Assembly: GCF_021378075.1 (NCBI RefSeq)
Contig: NZ_JAJUOS010000007.1
Location: forward strand, 1-64,000
Source: Rhodobacter flavimaris
GTDB taxonomy: Bacteria > Pseudomonadota > Alphaproteobacteria > Rhodobacterales > Rhodobacteraceae
Length of the DNA: 64,000 nucleotides
Reading direction: 5' to 3'
In this document: one piece after another, positions 45,123 through 53,855 of the stretch
How the letters are laid out: the number at the start of each line of letters is the position of its first letter
Position numbering within the stretch: the stretch's first letter is position 1
Made by a program: the position numbers and the translations under genes
Notes under the pieces: generated by a model
What the model saw: the letters and a program-made list of their open reading frames with translations, nothing else
Told to the model about the DNA's origin: nothing
Databases searched by the model: none

Positions 45123-45593
45123 TCACCCCTTGCCGGTCGAGCCGAACCCGCCCTGCCCCCGCGCGGTATCGCCCAGTGCCAACGCCACCTCGTAGCGGGC
45201 CTGAACGACGGGGGCGATGACGGCCTGCGCGATGCGCTCGCCATGCTGGACGACATAGGGCTCGGCCCCGAGGTTGATCAGCAGCACGCCAAGCGGGCCG
45301 CGATAGTCGCTGTCGATAGTGCCGGGCGTGTTGGGCAGGCTGATGCCATGTTTGAAGGCCAGGCCCGAGCGCGGCCGGATCTGCATCTCGAACCCCTCGG
45401 GAATCTCGACGCGCAGGCCGGTCGGGATAATCGCGCGCTGCATCGGGTGAAGGGTGAAGCCAGCCGCGCGGTCCTCGGGCAGCAGGTTGGCGCGGATATC
45501 GGCGCCCGCCGCGCCGTGGGTTTCATATGAGGGCAGCGCGATCGCCAGATCGGCCCAATCCTCGCGCAGGACCCGGATGATCGGAGCGCTCAT
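45123..45593 (-). CDS. dut: dUTP diphosphatase
   Basis: A 156-residue trimeric dUTPase. All five motifs are readable: AGADIRANL, PRSGLAFKHG, GTIDSDYRGPL, RIAQAVI and the flexible C-terminal RGQGGFGSTG. It hydrolyses dUTP to dUMP, keeping uracil out of DNA. It lies one base after coaBC and is in the same transcript; the pairing of dut with coaBC is very common in proteobacteria. Confidence 0.97.
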   Translation of the reverse strand: MSAPIIRVLREDWADLAIALPSYETHGAAGADIRANLLPEDRAAGFTLHPMQRAIIPTGLRVEIPEGFEMQIRPRSGLAFKHGISLPNTPGTIDSDYRGPLGVLLINLGAEPYVVQHGERIAQAVIAPVVQARYEVALALGDTARGQGGFGSTGKG

Positions 45594-45594
45594 G

Positions 45595-46800
45595 TCATTC
45601 CCCCTTGGTCAGGGCTGCGGCAACGCGCGCGGCCAACTGGCGCGCGACGGCGTCCTTGGCCATGCGCGGCCAGTGCTCGGCCCCCTGCGCATCGAGGATG
45701 ATCACCGCGTTTTCCGTGCCGCCCATGATGCCGGTAGCGGGGCTGACGTCATTTGCCACGATCCAGTCGCAACCCTTGCGGGCGCGCTTGGCGCGGGCCA
45801 GGGCCTCGACGTCATGGGTTTCGGCGGCAAAGCCCACGACAAGACGCGGGCGCCCGTTGGTCATCTGCGAGACGGTAGCGAGAATGTCGGGGTTCTCGGC
45901 GAATTCCAGCGCGGGGGCGCGGCCCGAGCCATCCTTCTTCATCTTCTGACCGGCGGCATTGGTCACGCGCCAGTCGGCCACGGCGGCGGCAAAGATCGCG
46001 GCCTCGGCGGGCAGGGCGGATTGCACGGCCTCAAGCATCTCACGCGCGGTTTCGACGCGCACCACCTGCACGCCGGGCGGCGGCGGCACAGTTGCCGGCC
46101 CCGTCACGAAGGTCACCCGCGCACCAAGATCCCGCAGAGCCGCAGCCAGCGCCGTCCCCTGCGCCCCCGAGGAGCGGTTGGCGATATAGCGCACCGGGTC
46201 GATCGGCTCATGCGTGGGGCCTGAGGTCACCAGCACATGGCGCCCGCTCAGCGGCCCGTCCGACAGCAGCGCGCGGATCGCGCCGAGGATCTCGGCCGGT
46301 TCCGACATGCGCCCCTCGCCGAACTCGCCGCAGGCCATCTCGCCGGCGTTCGGCCCGACGAAGCGGATGCCATCGGCGGCCAGCGTGGCGCGGTTGCGCT
46401 GCGTCGCGGGGTGTTCCCACATACGCACGTTCATCGCCGGGGCGATCAGCACCGGCTTGTCGGTGGCCATCAGCAATGTCGAGGCAAGGTCATTCGCCAA
46501 CCCGCCCGCCATCTTGCCCATCAGGTCAGCCGTTGCCGGGGCCACCACCACCAGATCGGCCGCGCGCGACAGCTGGATGTGCCCCATCTCGGCCTCGGTC
46601 GTCAGGTCGAACAGATCGCTGTGCACCGGGTTGCCCGTCAGCGCCGCAATCGAAAGGGGCGTGACGAACTCGGCCCCCGCGCGCGTCAGCACCGGCACCA
46701 CCGAGGCACCCTCGGCCCGCAGGCTGCGGATCAGCTCGGGCACCTTGATGGCCGCGATACCGCCGCCGATGATCAGAAGAATTCGCTTGCCAGCCAGCAT
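45595..46800 (-). CDS. coaBC: bifunctional phosphopantothenoylcysteine decarboxylase/synthase
   Basis: A 401-residue enzyme of coenzyme A synthesis. The N-terminal CoaC flavoprotein domain has GGGIAAIKVPELIRSL and the active PAMNVRMWEHPA segment; the CoaB domain has TSGPTHEPIDPVRYIANRSSG and the NDVSPATGIMG loop. It joins cysteine to 4'-phosphopantothenate and then decarboxylates the product. The start at 46800 fits the domain; longer in-frame extension upstream is unsupported. It is followed by dut. Confidence 0.96.
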   Translation of the reverse strand: MLAGKRILLIIGGGIAAIKVPELIRSLRAEGASVVPVLTRAGAEFVTPLSIAALTGNPVHSDLFDLTTEAEMGHIQLSRAADLVVVAPATADLMGKMAGGLANDLASTLLMATDKPVLIAPAMNVRMWEHPATQRNRATLAADGIRFVGPNAGEMACGEFGEGRMSEPAEILGAIRALLSDGPLSGRHVLVTSGPTHEPIDPVRYIANRSSGAQGTALAAALRDLGARVTFVTGPATVPPPPGVQVVRVETAREMLEAVQSALPAEAAIFAAAVADWRVTNAAGQKMKKDGSGRAPALEFAENPDILATVSQMTNGRPRLVVGFAAETHDVEALARAKRARKGCDWIVANDVSPATGIMGGTENAVIILDAQGAEHWPRMAKDAVARQLAARVAAALTKGE

Positions 46801-46861
46801 TCCCGCCTCCGCGCTTTGGGACAGGTTTAGGTTGCGGGGAGGCTCGGCGCAAGCGCCGCGC

Positions 46862-47689
46862 CTATTGCCGGAACGCGGCGCAGGGGTCTTCGCGCGGCGC
46901 GGGCGGGGTGACGATCCACCAATCAAAGGGTTGATCGGGGGAAAGGCTCTCGCCCGGCTCGGCCTCAAGCTGGCCAAGGCTGAGGACGCGCACCCCCGGA
47001 TTGGCCTGCGCGATCATCGCGGGAACCGCACGATCGTTGCGTGCGTGCCCGGTGCCGGTGATCACCGCGACCGGCCCGCCCGTCGTCTTGAGCGCCCGCA
47101 GCGCGGTGCGCGCAAAGGCCCCGTCGCGCAGGCGCTGCGCCGCTACCATGCCGGGCAACATCTCGGGGTGCAGCGCATCGCAATGGTCGGCCTGCGCCTC
47201 GGCCTCAAGCTGTGCCTGAAGCTCCTGCGTATAGGGCTGGTCCAGCCCATAGCGCGGCGCATCGGGGCCGAAGACGCGATCGAGCGGCTCGGACATCGCC
47301 CGGCGGACCTCGTCGCGCGGGAGCGCCGCACCAATGATCAGCGCATCGGGCGCGGCGGCGAAGATCGGGGCGTAGAGGGCGAAATCTGGCCAGCCTGCCT
47401 CCTCCCAGCCAAGCGCCTCGCCAAGTGCCGCCGGATCGGCGCGCAGATCGGGGGTGACGCGCGCGGCCTGATCGGGGCTAAGCATTTCAAAGACCAGCGC
47501 ACGCGGGCGCAGCGAGGCAACCGCCGCCGCCTGATTGAGATGATGGGCTGCGTTGTCATGCACCTCGCCCAGGACCGCGATCTCGGGCGGGTCGGCACTG
47601 AGGCGCGCGGGAAGATCGGCAGCCGCGATCTCCTCCGCCGAGGCGGGGGAGAGGGCCAGACAGGCGAACAGGGCAACAAGTTTCTTCAT
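46862..47689 (-). CDS. ChaN family exported protein
   Basis: A 275-residue exported protein with a 19-residue signal peptide. The ChaN-like motifs are visible: VLGEVHDNAAHHLNQA, ALVFEMLSP and a C-terminal VITGTGHARNDRAVPAMI. ChaN-type proteins bind heme and have been linked to iron uptake or calcium/heme handling. The gene overlaps the rpoH2-like sigma gene by four bases (ATGA), so its translation depends on that of the sigma factor. No lipobox is present. Confidence 0.85.
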   Translation of the reverse strand: MKKLVALFACLALSPASAEEIAAADLPARLSADPPEIAVLGEVHDNAAHHLNQAAAVASLRPRALVFEMLSPDQAARVTPDLRADPAALGEALGWEEAGWPDFALYAPIFAAAPDALIIGAALPRDEVRRAMSEPLDRVFGPDAPRYGLDQPYTQELQAQLEAEAQADHCDALHPEMLPGMVAAQRLRDGAFARTALRALKTTGGPVAVITGTGHARNDRAVPAMIAQANPGVRVLSLGQLEAEPGESLSPDQPFDWWIVTPPAPREDPCAAFRQ

Positions 47690-48564
47690 GCGAAGAAACT
47701 TGCGACCTCCTCGCCATGGGTTTCAAGGCTTTTGCGCATCTTGCCAAAGGCCTGCGCCTCAAGCTGCCGGACGCGCTCCTTGGACAAACCCAGTTCCTGC
47801 CCAAGGCTTTCAAGGGTGCGGGGCTCTTCGATCAGACGCCGCTCTGTGACGATATACCGCTCCCGGTCGGTCAGGCGATCCATCGCCTCGCCCAGCCAGC
47901 CGCGCATCAGTGCGCCATCGTGGGAATCGACCACATCGGCCTCGGGGCTGGCGGTCTCATCCTCCAGCGCATCGACCCATTCGCGGCCTTCCTCATCGCT
48001 CGATTGCGGCGTGTTGAGCGAGAAGTCGGAGCCGGCAAGCCGCCCCTCCATCATCTCGACATCGGCCAGCGGGACGCCGATCAACTCGGCCACACGCAGG
48101 CGCATCTGCGCACCATCGAGCGCGACGCCACCGGCATCCGCCTCGCGCTCGACCTGGGCCTGAACGCGGCGCAGGTTGAAGAACAGCGCCTTTTGTGAAG
48201 AGGTCGAGCCGGTGCGCACCATCGACCAGTTGCGCATCACGAATTCCTGGATCGAGGCCTTGATCCACCACACCGCATAGGTCGAAAAACGCACCCCGCG
48301 ATCGGGGTCGAACTTGTCGGCGGCCTTCATCAGCCCGAGGCTCGCCTCCTGGATCAGATCGCTCATCGGTGCGCCGTAGCGGCGGAACTTGGAGGCCATC
48401 GAGATCGCCAGCCGCATATAGGCCATCACCAGACGGTGCAGCGCGGCCTCGTCGCGGTGATCGCGCCAGGCGCGGGCCAGGTTTGCCTCGGTCTCGGCGT
48501 CCAGATACTCCGCGCGCATCGCCTCGCGCGGCAGGCTTTCATCGGTCATTCCTTCGAGTGCCAT
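47686..48564 (-). CDS. rpoH2: RpoH-type (RpoH2/heat-shock) sigma factor
   Basis: A 292-residue alternative sigma factor of the sigma-32 group. Region 2 carries LIQEASLGLMKAADKFDPDRG and FSTYAVWWIKASIQEFVMRN; the RpoH box is close to SSQKALFFNLRR; region 4 has LGQELGLSKERVRQLEAQAFGKM. In Rhodobacteraceae a second RpoH responds to singlet oxygen and other oxidative stress. Its 3' end overlaps the ChaN-like gene. The start at 48564 has GGGAG eight bases upstream. Confidence 0.92.
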   Translation of the reverse strand: MALEGMTDESLPREAMRAEYLDAETEANLARAWRDHRDEAALHRLVMAYMRLAISMASKFRRYGAPMSDLIQEASLGLMKAADKFDPDRGVRFSTYAVWWIKASIQEFVMRNWSMVRTGSTSSQKALFFNLRRVQAQVEREADAGGVALDGAQMRLRVAELIGVPLADVEMMEGRLAGSDFSLNTPQSSDEEGREWVDALEDETASPEADVVDSHDGALMRGWLGEAMDRLTDRERYIVTERRLIEEPRTLESLGQELGLSKERVRQLEAQAFGKMRKSLETHGEEVASFFA

Positions 48565-48769
48565 GGCCAGTCTCCCGGGGTCTCCCAACCCACATTTGGC
48601 GTGCTCAGCGCTAACATTATGCGGAATGGCGGCGGGGATGTCTTCTACTTTAGAATGATTCTCACAAAAAAATGTTCAGTTGAAATGCAGGTTTCGTCGT
48701 CGCGCCTCCGTTAACCTTTCATCAACCATGAGCCGCTAGCCCTGCTGAAACGGGTTCCGGGGGCGGCAC

Positions 48770-50275
48770 ATGGTAGTCAAAACCTATACGGTCGCCTTCG
48801 AGGGCGTCGACGCGCGGCTGGTCGAGGTGCAATGCGCGCTGGCACCGGGGATGCCGGGTTTCGCCATCGTGGGCCTGCCTGACAAGGCGGTCTCAGAGGC
48901 GCGTGAGCGGGTGCGCGCGGCGCTGGCCGCACTGTCGATTGCCTTGCCGATGAAGAAGATCACGATCAACCTCTCTCCGGCCGACCTGCCAAAGGAGGGC
49001 TCGCATTTCGACCTGCCACTGGCGTTGGCGGTGCTGGCGGCGACGGGCATCGTGCCGCCCGAAGAGGTCGAGACCATCGTCTCGATCGGCGAGCTGTCAC
49101 TGGACGGGCGGCTGATTGCGGTCTCCGGCGCGCTGCCTGCGGCGATGACCGCAACCGCACAGGATTGCGCGCTGATCTGCCCCAAGGCCTGCGGCGCCGA
49201 GGCCGCCTGGGTTGGCGCCGGGTCGGTGTTCGCGCCCGCCTCGCTTGGCGAGGCAATCAGGCACCTGACCCAGGCCGCCCCCCTGTCCCCCGCGACGCCC
49301 GGCGAGGTTAGCCCCACCGCGCACCCGCGCGATCTGCGCGATGTGAAGGGGCAGGAACGCGCCAAGCGCGCGCTTGAGATCGCCGCCGCCGGACGGCACC
49401 ACCTGATGATGGTTGGCCCACCCGGTGCGGGGAAATCCATGCTCGCGGCGCGCCTGCCGGGGATCTTGCCGCCGCTCAGCCCCGCCGAGGCGCTTGAAAC
49501 CTCGATGATCCACTCGCTTTCCGGGCTGCTGACCGAGGGAGGTATTTCCCGCACCCGCCCCTATCGCGAGCCGCACCACACCGCCTCGATGGCCGCCATG
49601 ATCGGCGGCGGGCGCGGCGCCCGGCCGGGCGAGGTGAGCCTGGCCCATAATGGCGTCCTCTTCATGGACGAATTCCCCGAGTTTCCCCGCGCCGTGCTGG
49701 AAACCCTGCGCCAGCCGATCGAGACGGGCGAGGTCGTCGTGGCGCGCGCCAACGCCCATATCCGCTACCCCTGCCGCTTCCTGCTGGTGGCCGCCGCGAA
49801 CCCCTGCCGCTGCGGCTATCTGGGCGATGCGGCGCGGGCCTGCGCCAAGGCGCCAAACTGCGGCGCCGATTATCTGGGCCGGGTGTCGGGCCCACTGATG
49901 GACCGCTTCGATCTGCGTATCGAAGTGCCCGCGGTGTCATTCACCGATCTCGATTTACCCTCGGCGGGCGAAAGCTCAGCCAGCGTGGCCGAGCGCGTGG
50001 CCCGCGCGCGGACGGTGCAGGCTACGCGCTTTACCGATCACCCCAAGCTGCGCGTGAATGCCGAGGCCGACGGCGCGATCCTTGAAGAGATCGCCACCCC
50101 CGATGCCGAGGGCCGCGCGCTGCTGACCCGCGCGGCGGATCGCTTCGGGCTTTCGGCGCGCGCCTATCATCGGCTCTTGCGCACAGCGCGCACCATTGCC
50201 GATCTCGATGGATCGGATCAGGTGCGCGCCCCGCACCTGGCCGAGGCGATCAGCTACCGGCTGAGCGCGGCCTGA
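48770..50275 (+). CDS. comM: YifB/ComM family Mg-chelatase-like ATPase
   Basis: A 501-residue AAA+ protein. The N-terminal part has Lon-substrate-like fold elements, then the ATPase domain with Walker A GPPGAGKSMLAARLP and Walker B FMDEFPEF, and a C-terminal MgChl-type domain. ComM promotes branch migration in natural transformation; in species without competence its role is less clear. The zinc-finger-like CxCGYLGDxxxxC stretch is typical. Transcribed away from rpoH2, and gshB ends against its stop. Confidence 0.92.
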   Translation: MVVKTYTVAFEGVDARLVEVQCALAPGMPGFAIVGLPDKAVSEARERVRAALAALSIALPMKKITINLSPADLPKEGSHFDLPLALAVLAATGIVPPEEVETIVSIGELSLDGRLIAVSGALPAAMTATAQDCALICPKACGAEAAWVGAGSVFAPASLGEAIRHLTQAAPLSPATPGEVSPTAHPRDLRDVKGQERAKRALEIAAAGRHHLMMVGPPGAGKSMLAARLPGILPPLSPAEALETSMIHSLSGLLTEGGISRTRPYREPHHTASMAAMIGGGRGARPGEVSLAHNGVLFMDEFPEFPRAVLETLRQPIETGEVVVARANAHIRYPCRFLLVAAANPCRCGYLGDAARACAKAPNCGADYLGRVSGPLMDRFDLRIEVPAVSFTDLDLPSAGESSASVAERVARARTVQATRFTDHPKLRVNAEADGAILEEIATPDAEGRALLTRAADRFGLSARAYHRLLRTARTIADLDGSDQVRAPHLAEAISYRLSAA

Positions 50276-51217
50276 TCAGGCGCGCTTGGCCTCGATCACC
50301 TGCCAGATCTTCTCGGCGATATTGACGCCATCGAAGCGCTCCAGCTCTTGAATGCCGGTGGGCGAGGTCACGTTGATCTCGGTCAGCCACTCGCCGATCA
50401 CGTCGATACCGACGAAGATCTGCCCCTTCTCGCGCAGGACCGGGCCGATGGCAGCGCAGATTTCACGGTCGCGCTCGGTCAGGCCGACCTTCTCGGGGCG
50501 CCCGCCGACATGCATGTTCGAGCGCGTCTCGCCCTCGGCCGGCACGCGGTTGATCGCGCCCACGGGCTCGCCATTGACCAGGATGATGCGCTTGTCACCC
50601 TTGACCACGGCAGGCACGTATTTCTGTGCGATCAGCGGCTCGCGGTTGATGCCGGTGAACAGCTCGTGCAGCGAGGCGAGGTTGCGGTCGTTCGGATCGA
50701 GCCGGAACACCCCCGCGCCACCGTTGCCGTAAAGCGGCTTGAGGATGATGTCGCCATGCTTGTGCTTGAAATCGCGGATCGTTTGCAGGTTGCGCGCGAT
50801 CAGCGTGGGGGGCGTGAGGTCGGGGAAGTTCAGCACCAGCAGCTTTTCGGGATAGTTACGCACCCAGAACGGGTCGTTGACGACCAGCGTCTTGGGGTGG
50901 ATGCGCTCGAGAACATGGGTCGTGGTGATATAGCCCATGTCGAAGGGCGGGTCCTGACGCAGCCAGACCACGTCGAAGGTGGACAGATCGACCTCGGTCT
51001 CTTCGCCCAGAGTGAAGTGATCGCCCTGCACACGGCGCACGGTCAGCGGCCAGCCGCGCGCGTAAACGCCGCCCTCGCGGTAGGCCAGCTTGTCGGGCGT
51101 GTAGTAGAACAGCGAGTGCCCACGCGCCTGCGCCTCTTCGGCAATGCGGAAGGTGCTGTCGGCGTTGATATTGATGGGCCCGATCGGGTCCATCTGGATT
51201 GCAACTTTCAAGGCCAT
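50276..51217 (-). CDS. gshB: glutathione synthase
   Basis: A 313-residue ATP-grasp enzyme that joins gamma-glutamylcysteine and glycine. Landmarks are the N-terminal [45 protein letters not shown] (ATP binding), and [22 protein letters not shown] at the end. Glutathione is the main thiol buffer of the cell. It meets comM convergently with no gap. Confidence 0.96.
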   Translation of the reverse strand: MALKVAIQMDPIGPININADSTFRIAEEAQARGHSLFYYTPDKLAYREGGVYARGWPLTVRRVQGDHFTLGEETEVDLSTFDVVWLRQDPPFDMGYITTTHVLERIHPKTLVVNDPFWVRNYPEKLLVLNFPDLTPPTLIARNLQTIRDFKHKHGDIILKPLYGNGGAGVFRLDPNDRNLASLHELFTGINREPLIAQKYVPAVVKGDKRIILVNGEPVGAINRVPAEGETRSNMHVGGRPEKVGLTERDREICAAIGPVLREKGQIFVGIDVIGEWLTEINVTSPTGIQELERFDGVNIAEKIWQVIEAKRA

Positions 51218-51276
51218 GTCCGCCCCCTTTCGTTGCCCCCTTGATGCCCTGAGGTTTCGCCCGATGCAATCCGCGC

Positions 51277-51633
51277 TCAGTCGGACTGCGCCGCATTCTC
51301 GATGATCGAGATACGGCCCTGCGCATCCACAAGCGCCAGATCGAAGCGGGCATCCTCGGCCTGAATGTGCCCAAGCGCCATAAATTCCTCGGCCGAACGA
51401 AAAATGCGCGCGAGTTGGCGCGGCATCAGATGCGTCGCCGCGGCCTCATGGCTGCGCGAAAATTTGACCTCGACGAAGACCAGAAGCGGCCCGTGTCGCG
51501 CGATCAGATCGACCTCTCCGCCGTAGCGGCCGCGCCAGCGCCGCGCGACGATCTCGAAACCCGCCTCCTCGTAGTGGCGCGCCACCTGATCTTCGGCGGC
51601 GGCGCCCGCATGATAGGAAAGCGCGCCGCTCAT
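51277..51633 (-). CDS. yraN: YraN family (UPF0102) nuclease-fold protein
   Basis: A 118-residue protein of the PD-(D/E)XK fold with the signature [21 protein letters not shown], in which the Asp and ExK residues form the expected catalytic core. A biological role is not established. It is coupled to rsmI by a four-base overlap, the standard order in bacteria, and probably shares its transcript with that gene. Confidence 0.92.
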   Translation of the reverse strand: MSGALSYHAGAAAEDQVARHYEEAGFEIVARRWRGRYGGEVDLIARHGPLLVFVEVKFSRSHEAAATHLMPRQLARIFRSAEEFMALGHIQAEDARFDLALVDAQGRISIIENAAQSD

Positions 51634-52535
51634 TCCTCCCGGTCCAGCTTGAGCGCCGCCTGATAGACATCGCGCCGCGGCAGGCCGAGCGCTTCGGCAA
51701 CCTCACTCGCGGCATCCTTAACGCTCATCCGGTCAAGGCGTTCGCGCAGCGCGGCCTCGATATCCTCAGGGCCGACCTGCGAGCCGCGCGCGCGGTCCAC
51801 CAGCACGACGATCTCGCCCTTCGGGGCATCGCCCGAAAACTGCTCGGCCAGATCGCCAAGGCTGTCGCGGCGGACCTCTTCGAAACGCTTGGTCAGTTCG
51901 CGGCAAACCGCGCCCTGCCGGTCGGGGCCGAAGACCTCGACCATGTCGCGCAGCATCTCGCTGACGCGCTTGGGCGATTCATAGAAGACAAGCGTCGCGG
52001 GAACCGTGGCGAATTCCTTGAGCCACCTGCGCCGCGCGCTTCCGGTATTGGGCGGGAAGCCCGCAAACAGGAAACGGTCCGAGGGCAGCCCCGACACAGT
52101 CAGCGCCGCCAGCACCGCCGAAGGCCCCGGCGCGGCAAAGACCGGATGCCCGGCCTCGATCGCGGCGCGGCCGAGTTGATAGCCCGGGTCCGCGACCAGC
52201 GGCGTGCCCGCCTCAGAGGCATAGGCGACCGTCTGCCCTTCCTCGAGCGCACGCAGGATCCGCGGGCGCACCTGCGCGCCGTTGTGATCGTGATAGGCGA
52301 TCAGAGGGCGATGGTTCGGCGCGATGCCGTGGATCTCCATCAGGTGGCGCAGGGTACGCGTATCCTCGGCCGCGATCACATCGGCCGAAGCCAGAATATC
52401 GAGCGCCCGCAACGTGATATCGCGCGCTGTTCCGATGGGCGTCGCGAGGAAATAAAGACCCGGCGCAAGCGGTTTCGCGCCACGTCCCATCGTGCCGCCC
52501 GGCGGGGTTTCGCCGGTGCCGTGCAATTCGCTCAT
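51630..52535 (-). CDS. rsmI: 16S rRNA 2'-O-ribose C1402 methyltransferase
   Basis: A 301-residue SAM-dependent methyltransferase of the tetrapyrrole-methylase fold. Diagnostic segments are LYFLATPIGTARDITLRALDIL, IAAEDTRTLRHLM, and YASEAGTPLVADPGYQLGRAA. It methylates the 2'-hydroxyl of C1402 in the ribosome decoding centre. AAGG precedes its ATG. It is divergent from the LpoA-like gene; the two control regions share about 100 bases. Confidence 0.95.
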   Translation of the reverse strand: MSELHGTGETPPGGTMGRGAKPLAPGLYFLATPIGTARDITLRALDILASADVIAAEDTRTLRHLMEIHGIAPNHRPLIAYHDHNGAQVRPRILRALEEGQTVAYASEAGTPLVADPGYQLGRAAIEAGHPVFAAPGPSAVLAALTVSGLPSDRFLFAGFPPNTGSARRRWLKEFATVPATLVFYESPKRVSEMLRDMVEVFGPDRQGAVCRELTKRFEEVRRDSLGDLAEQFSGDAPKGEIVVLVDRARGSQVGPEDIEAALRERLDRMSVKDAASEVAEALGLPRRDVYQAALKLDREE

Positions 52536-52634
52536 CGTTGCGCCTTTCGTATTCCGGGAAAGTTTACTTCACTTCGGGAAAAGCATAGGGTTCGCCGGTG
52601 TTTACCCCCTGCTCCCGGATCAGAGGACGATTTC

Positions 52635-53807
52635 ATGTTCGCCATTTTACGCAATGCCCGCAACCCTTTGCTGCGAATCGGAGTGGTGCTGTCGGCCCTT
52701 TGGCTGGCCGCATGCCAACCGGGCGGCGGCAACACCGGGCAGCGCATCGACACCTCGGACACGGTCGCCGTAGCACTACTTGTTCCGGGCGGCTCGGGCC
52801 AGCCCGGAGATGAGACGCTGGCCCTTTCGTTGCAGCAGGCCGCGCAGTTGGCGATTGCCGATCTTCAGGGCGTCAAGATTGACCTGCGCGTCTACAACAC
52901 CGGCGCGAGCCCCGCACTGGCCGCGCAGATGGCCAACAAGGCCGTCGATGATGGCGCCAAGGTCATCCTTGGTCCGGTCTTCGCCGAATCCGCGAACGCG
53001 GTGGGCCTTGCGGTCGCGAACCGCAATGTGAACGTGCTGTCCTTCTCGAACAACGCCGATATCGCGGGCGGCAACGTCTTCGTTCTGGGCCAAACCTTCC
53101 AGAACACCGCCAACCGTCTGGTCGGCTATGCCGCCTCGCATGGCAAGCGCCGCATCCTGATCGTGAACGACCAGACGCCTGCGGGCGAGGTTGGCGCGCG
53201 GGCGATCCAGAACGCAATCTCGCGCTCGGGCGCGACGTTTGCGGGCAAGGCGTCGTATTCGTTCTCGCAGCAGGGCGTGGCCTCGGCCGTTCCGGGCATC
53301 GCCAGCCGCGTGAAGGCGGGCGATGTGGACGCGCTGTTCCTGACCGCCGATACCGCAGGCGCCCTGCCGATGCTCGCGCAATTGCTGCCCGATCAGGGCG
53401 TCAGCGCACAGCAGACCACCTTCATTGGCCTGACCCGTTGGGATATCCCGAACGCGACGCTGTCGATCCCGGGCCTGCAGGGCGGCTGGTTCGCCATGCC
53501 TGATCCGGGCCCGAACCTGCAATTCCAGTCGCGCTACCAGGCGGCCTATGGCTCGGCACCGCATCCGATCGCGGGGCTTGCCTATGACGGCGTGGCGGCC
53601 ATCGGCGCGCTTGTGCGCTCGGGGCGGCCCGATGCGCTGACCCGTTCGGGCCTGACGCAGGGCGCGGGTTTTGTCGGAGTGAACGGCATCTTCCGCCTGC
53701 TGCCCGATGGCACGAACGAGCGTGCGCTGTCCGTGGTTGAGATCCGCAACGGCCAGACCGTGGTGATCGAGGGCGCGCCCAGATCCTTTGGCGGCGCCGG
53801 GCTCTGA
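52635..53807 (+). CDS. LpoA-like lipoprotein, penicillin-binding protein activator
   Basis: A 390-residue lipoprotein: signal with lipobox LAAC (about residues 24-27) and then a periplasmic-binding-protein type 1 fold (VAVALLVPGGSGQPG, KVILGPVFAESANAVG, RRILIVNDQTP). This corresponds to the C-terminal domain of LpoA, which stimulates the cell-wall synthase PBP1A; many alphaproteobacteria have only this domain. The start at 52635 yields the signal peptide exactly. glnD lies 48 bases downstream on the same strand. Confidence 0.88.
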   Translation: MFAILRNARNPLLRIGVVLSALWLAACQPGGGNTGQRIDTSDTVAVALLVPGGSGQPGDETLALSLQQAAQLAIADLQGVKIDLRVYNTGASPALAAQMANKAVDDGAKVILGPVFAESANAVGLAVANRNVNVLSFSNNADIAGGNVFVLGQTFQNTANRLVGYAASHGKRRILIVNDQTPAGEVGARAIQNAISRSGATFAGKASYSFSQQGVASAVPGIASRVKAGDVDALFLTADTAGALPMLAQLLPDQGVSAQQTTFIGLTRWDIPNATLSIPGLQGGWFAMPDPGPNLQFQSRYQAAYGSAPHPIAGLAYDGVAAIGALVRSGRPDALTRSGLTQGAGFVGVNGIFRLLPDGTNERALSVVEIRNGQTVVIEGAPRSFGGAGL

Positions 53808-53855
53808 CCCGGCACCGCCCCCGAAACGAGACCCGCAGCAGGACATGGGGAACAC

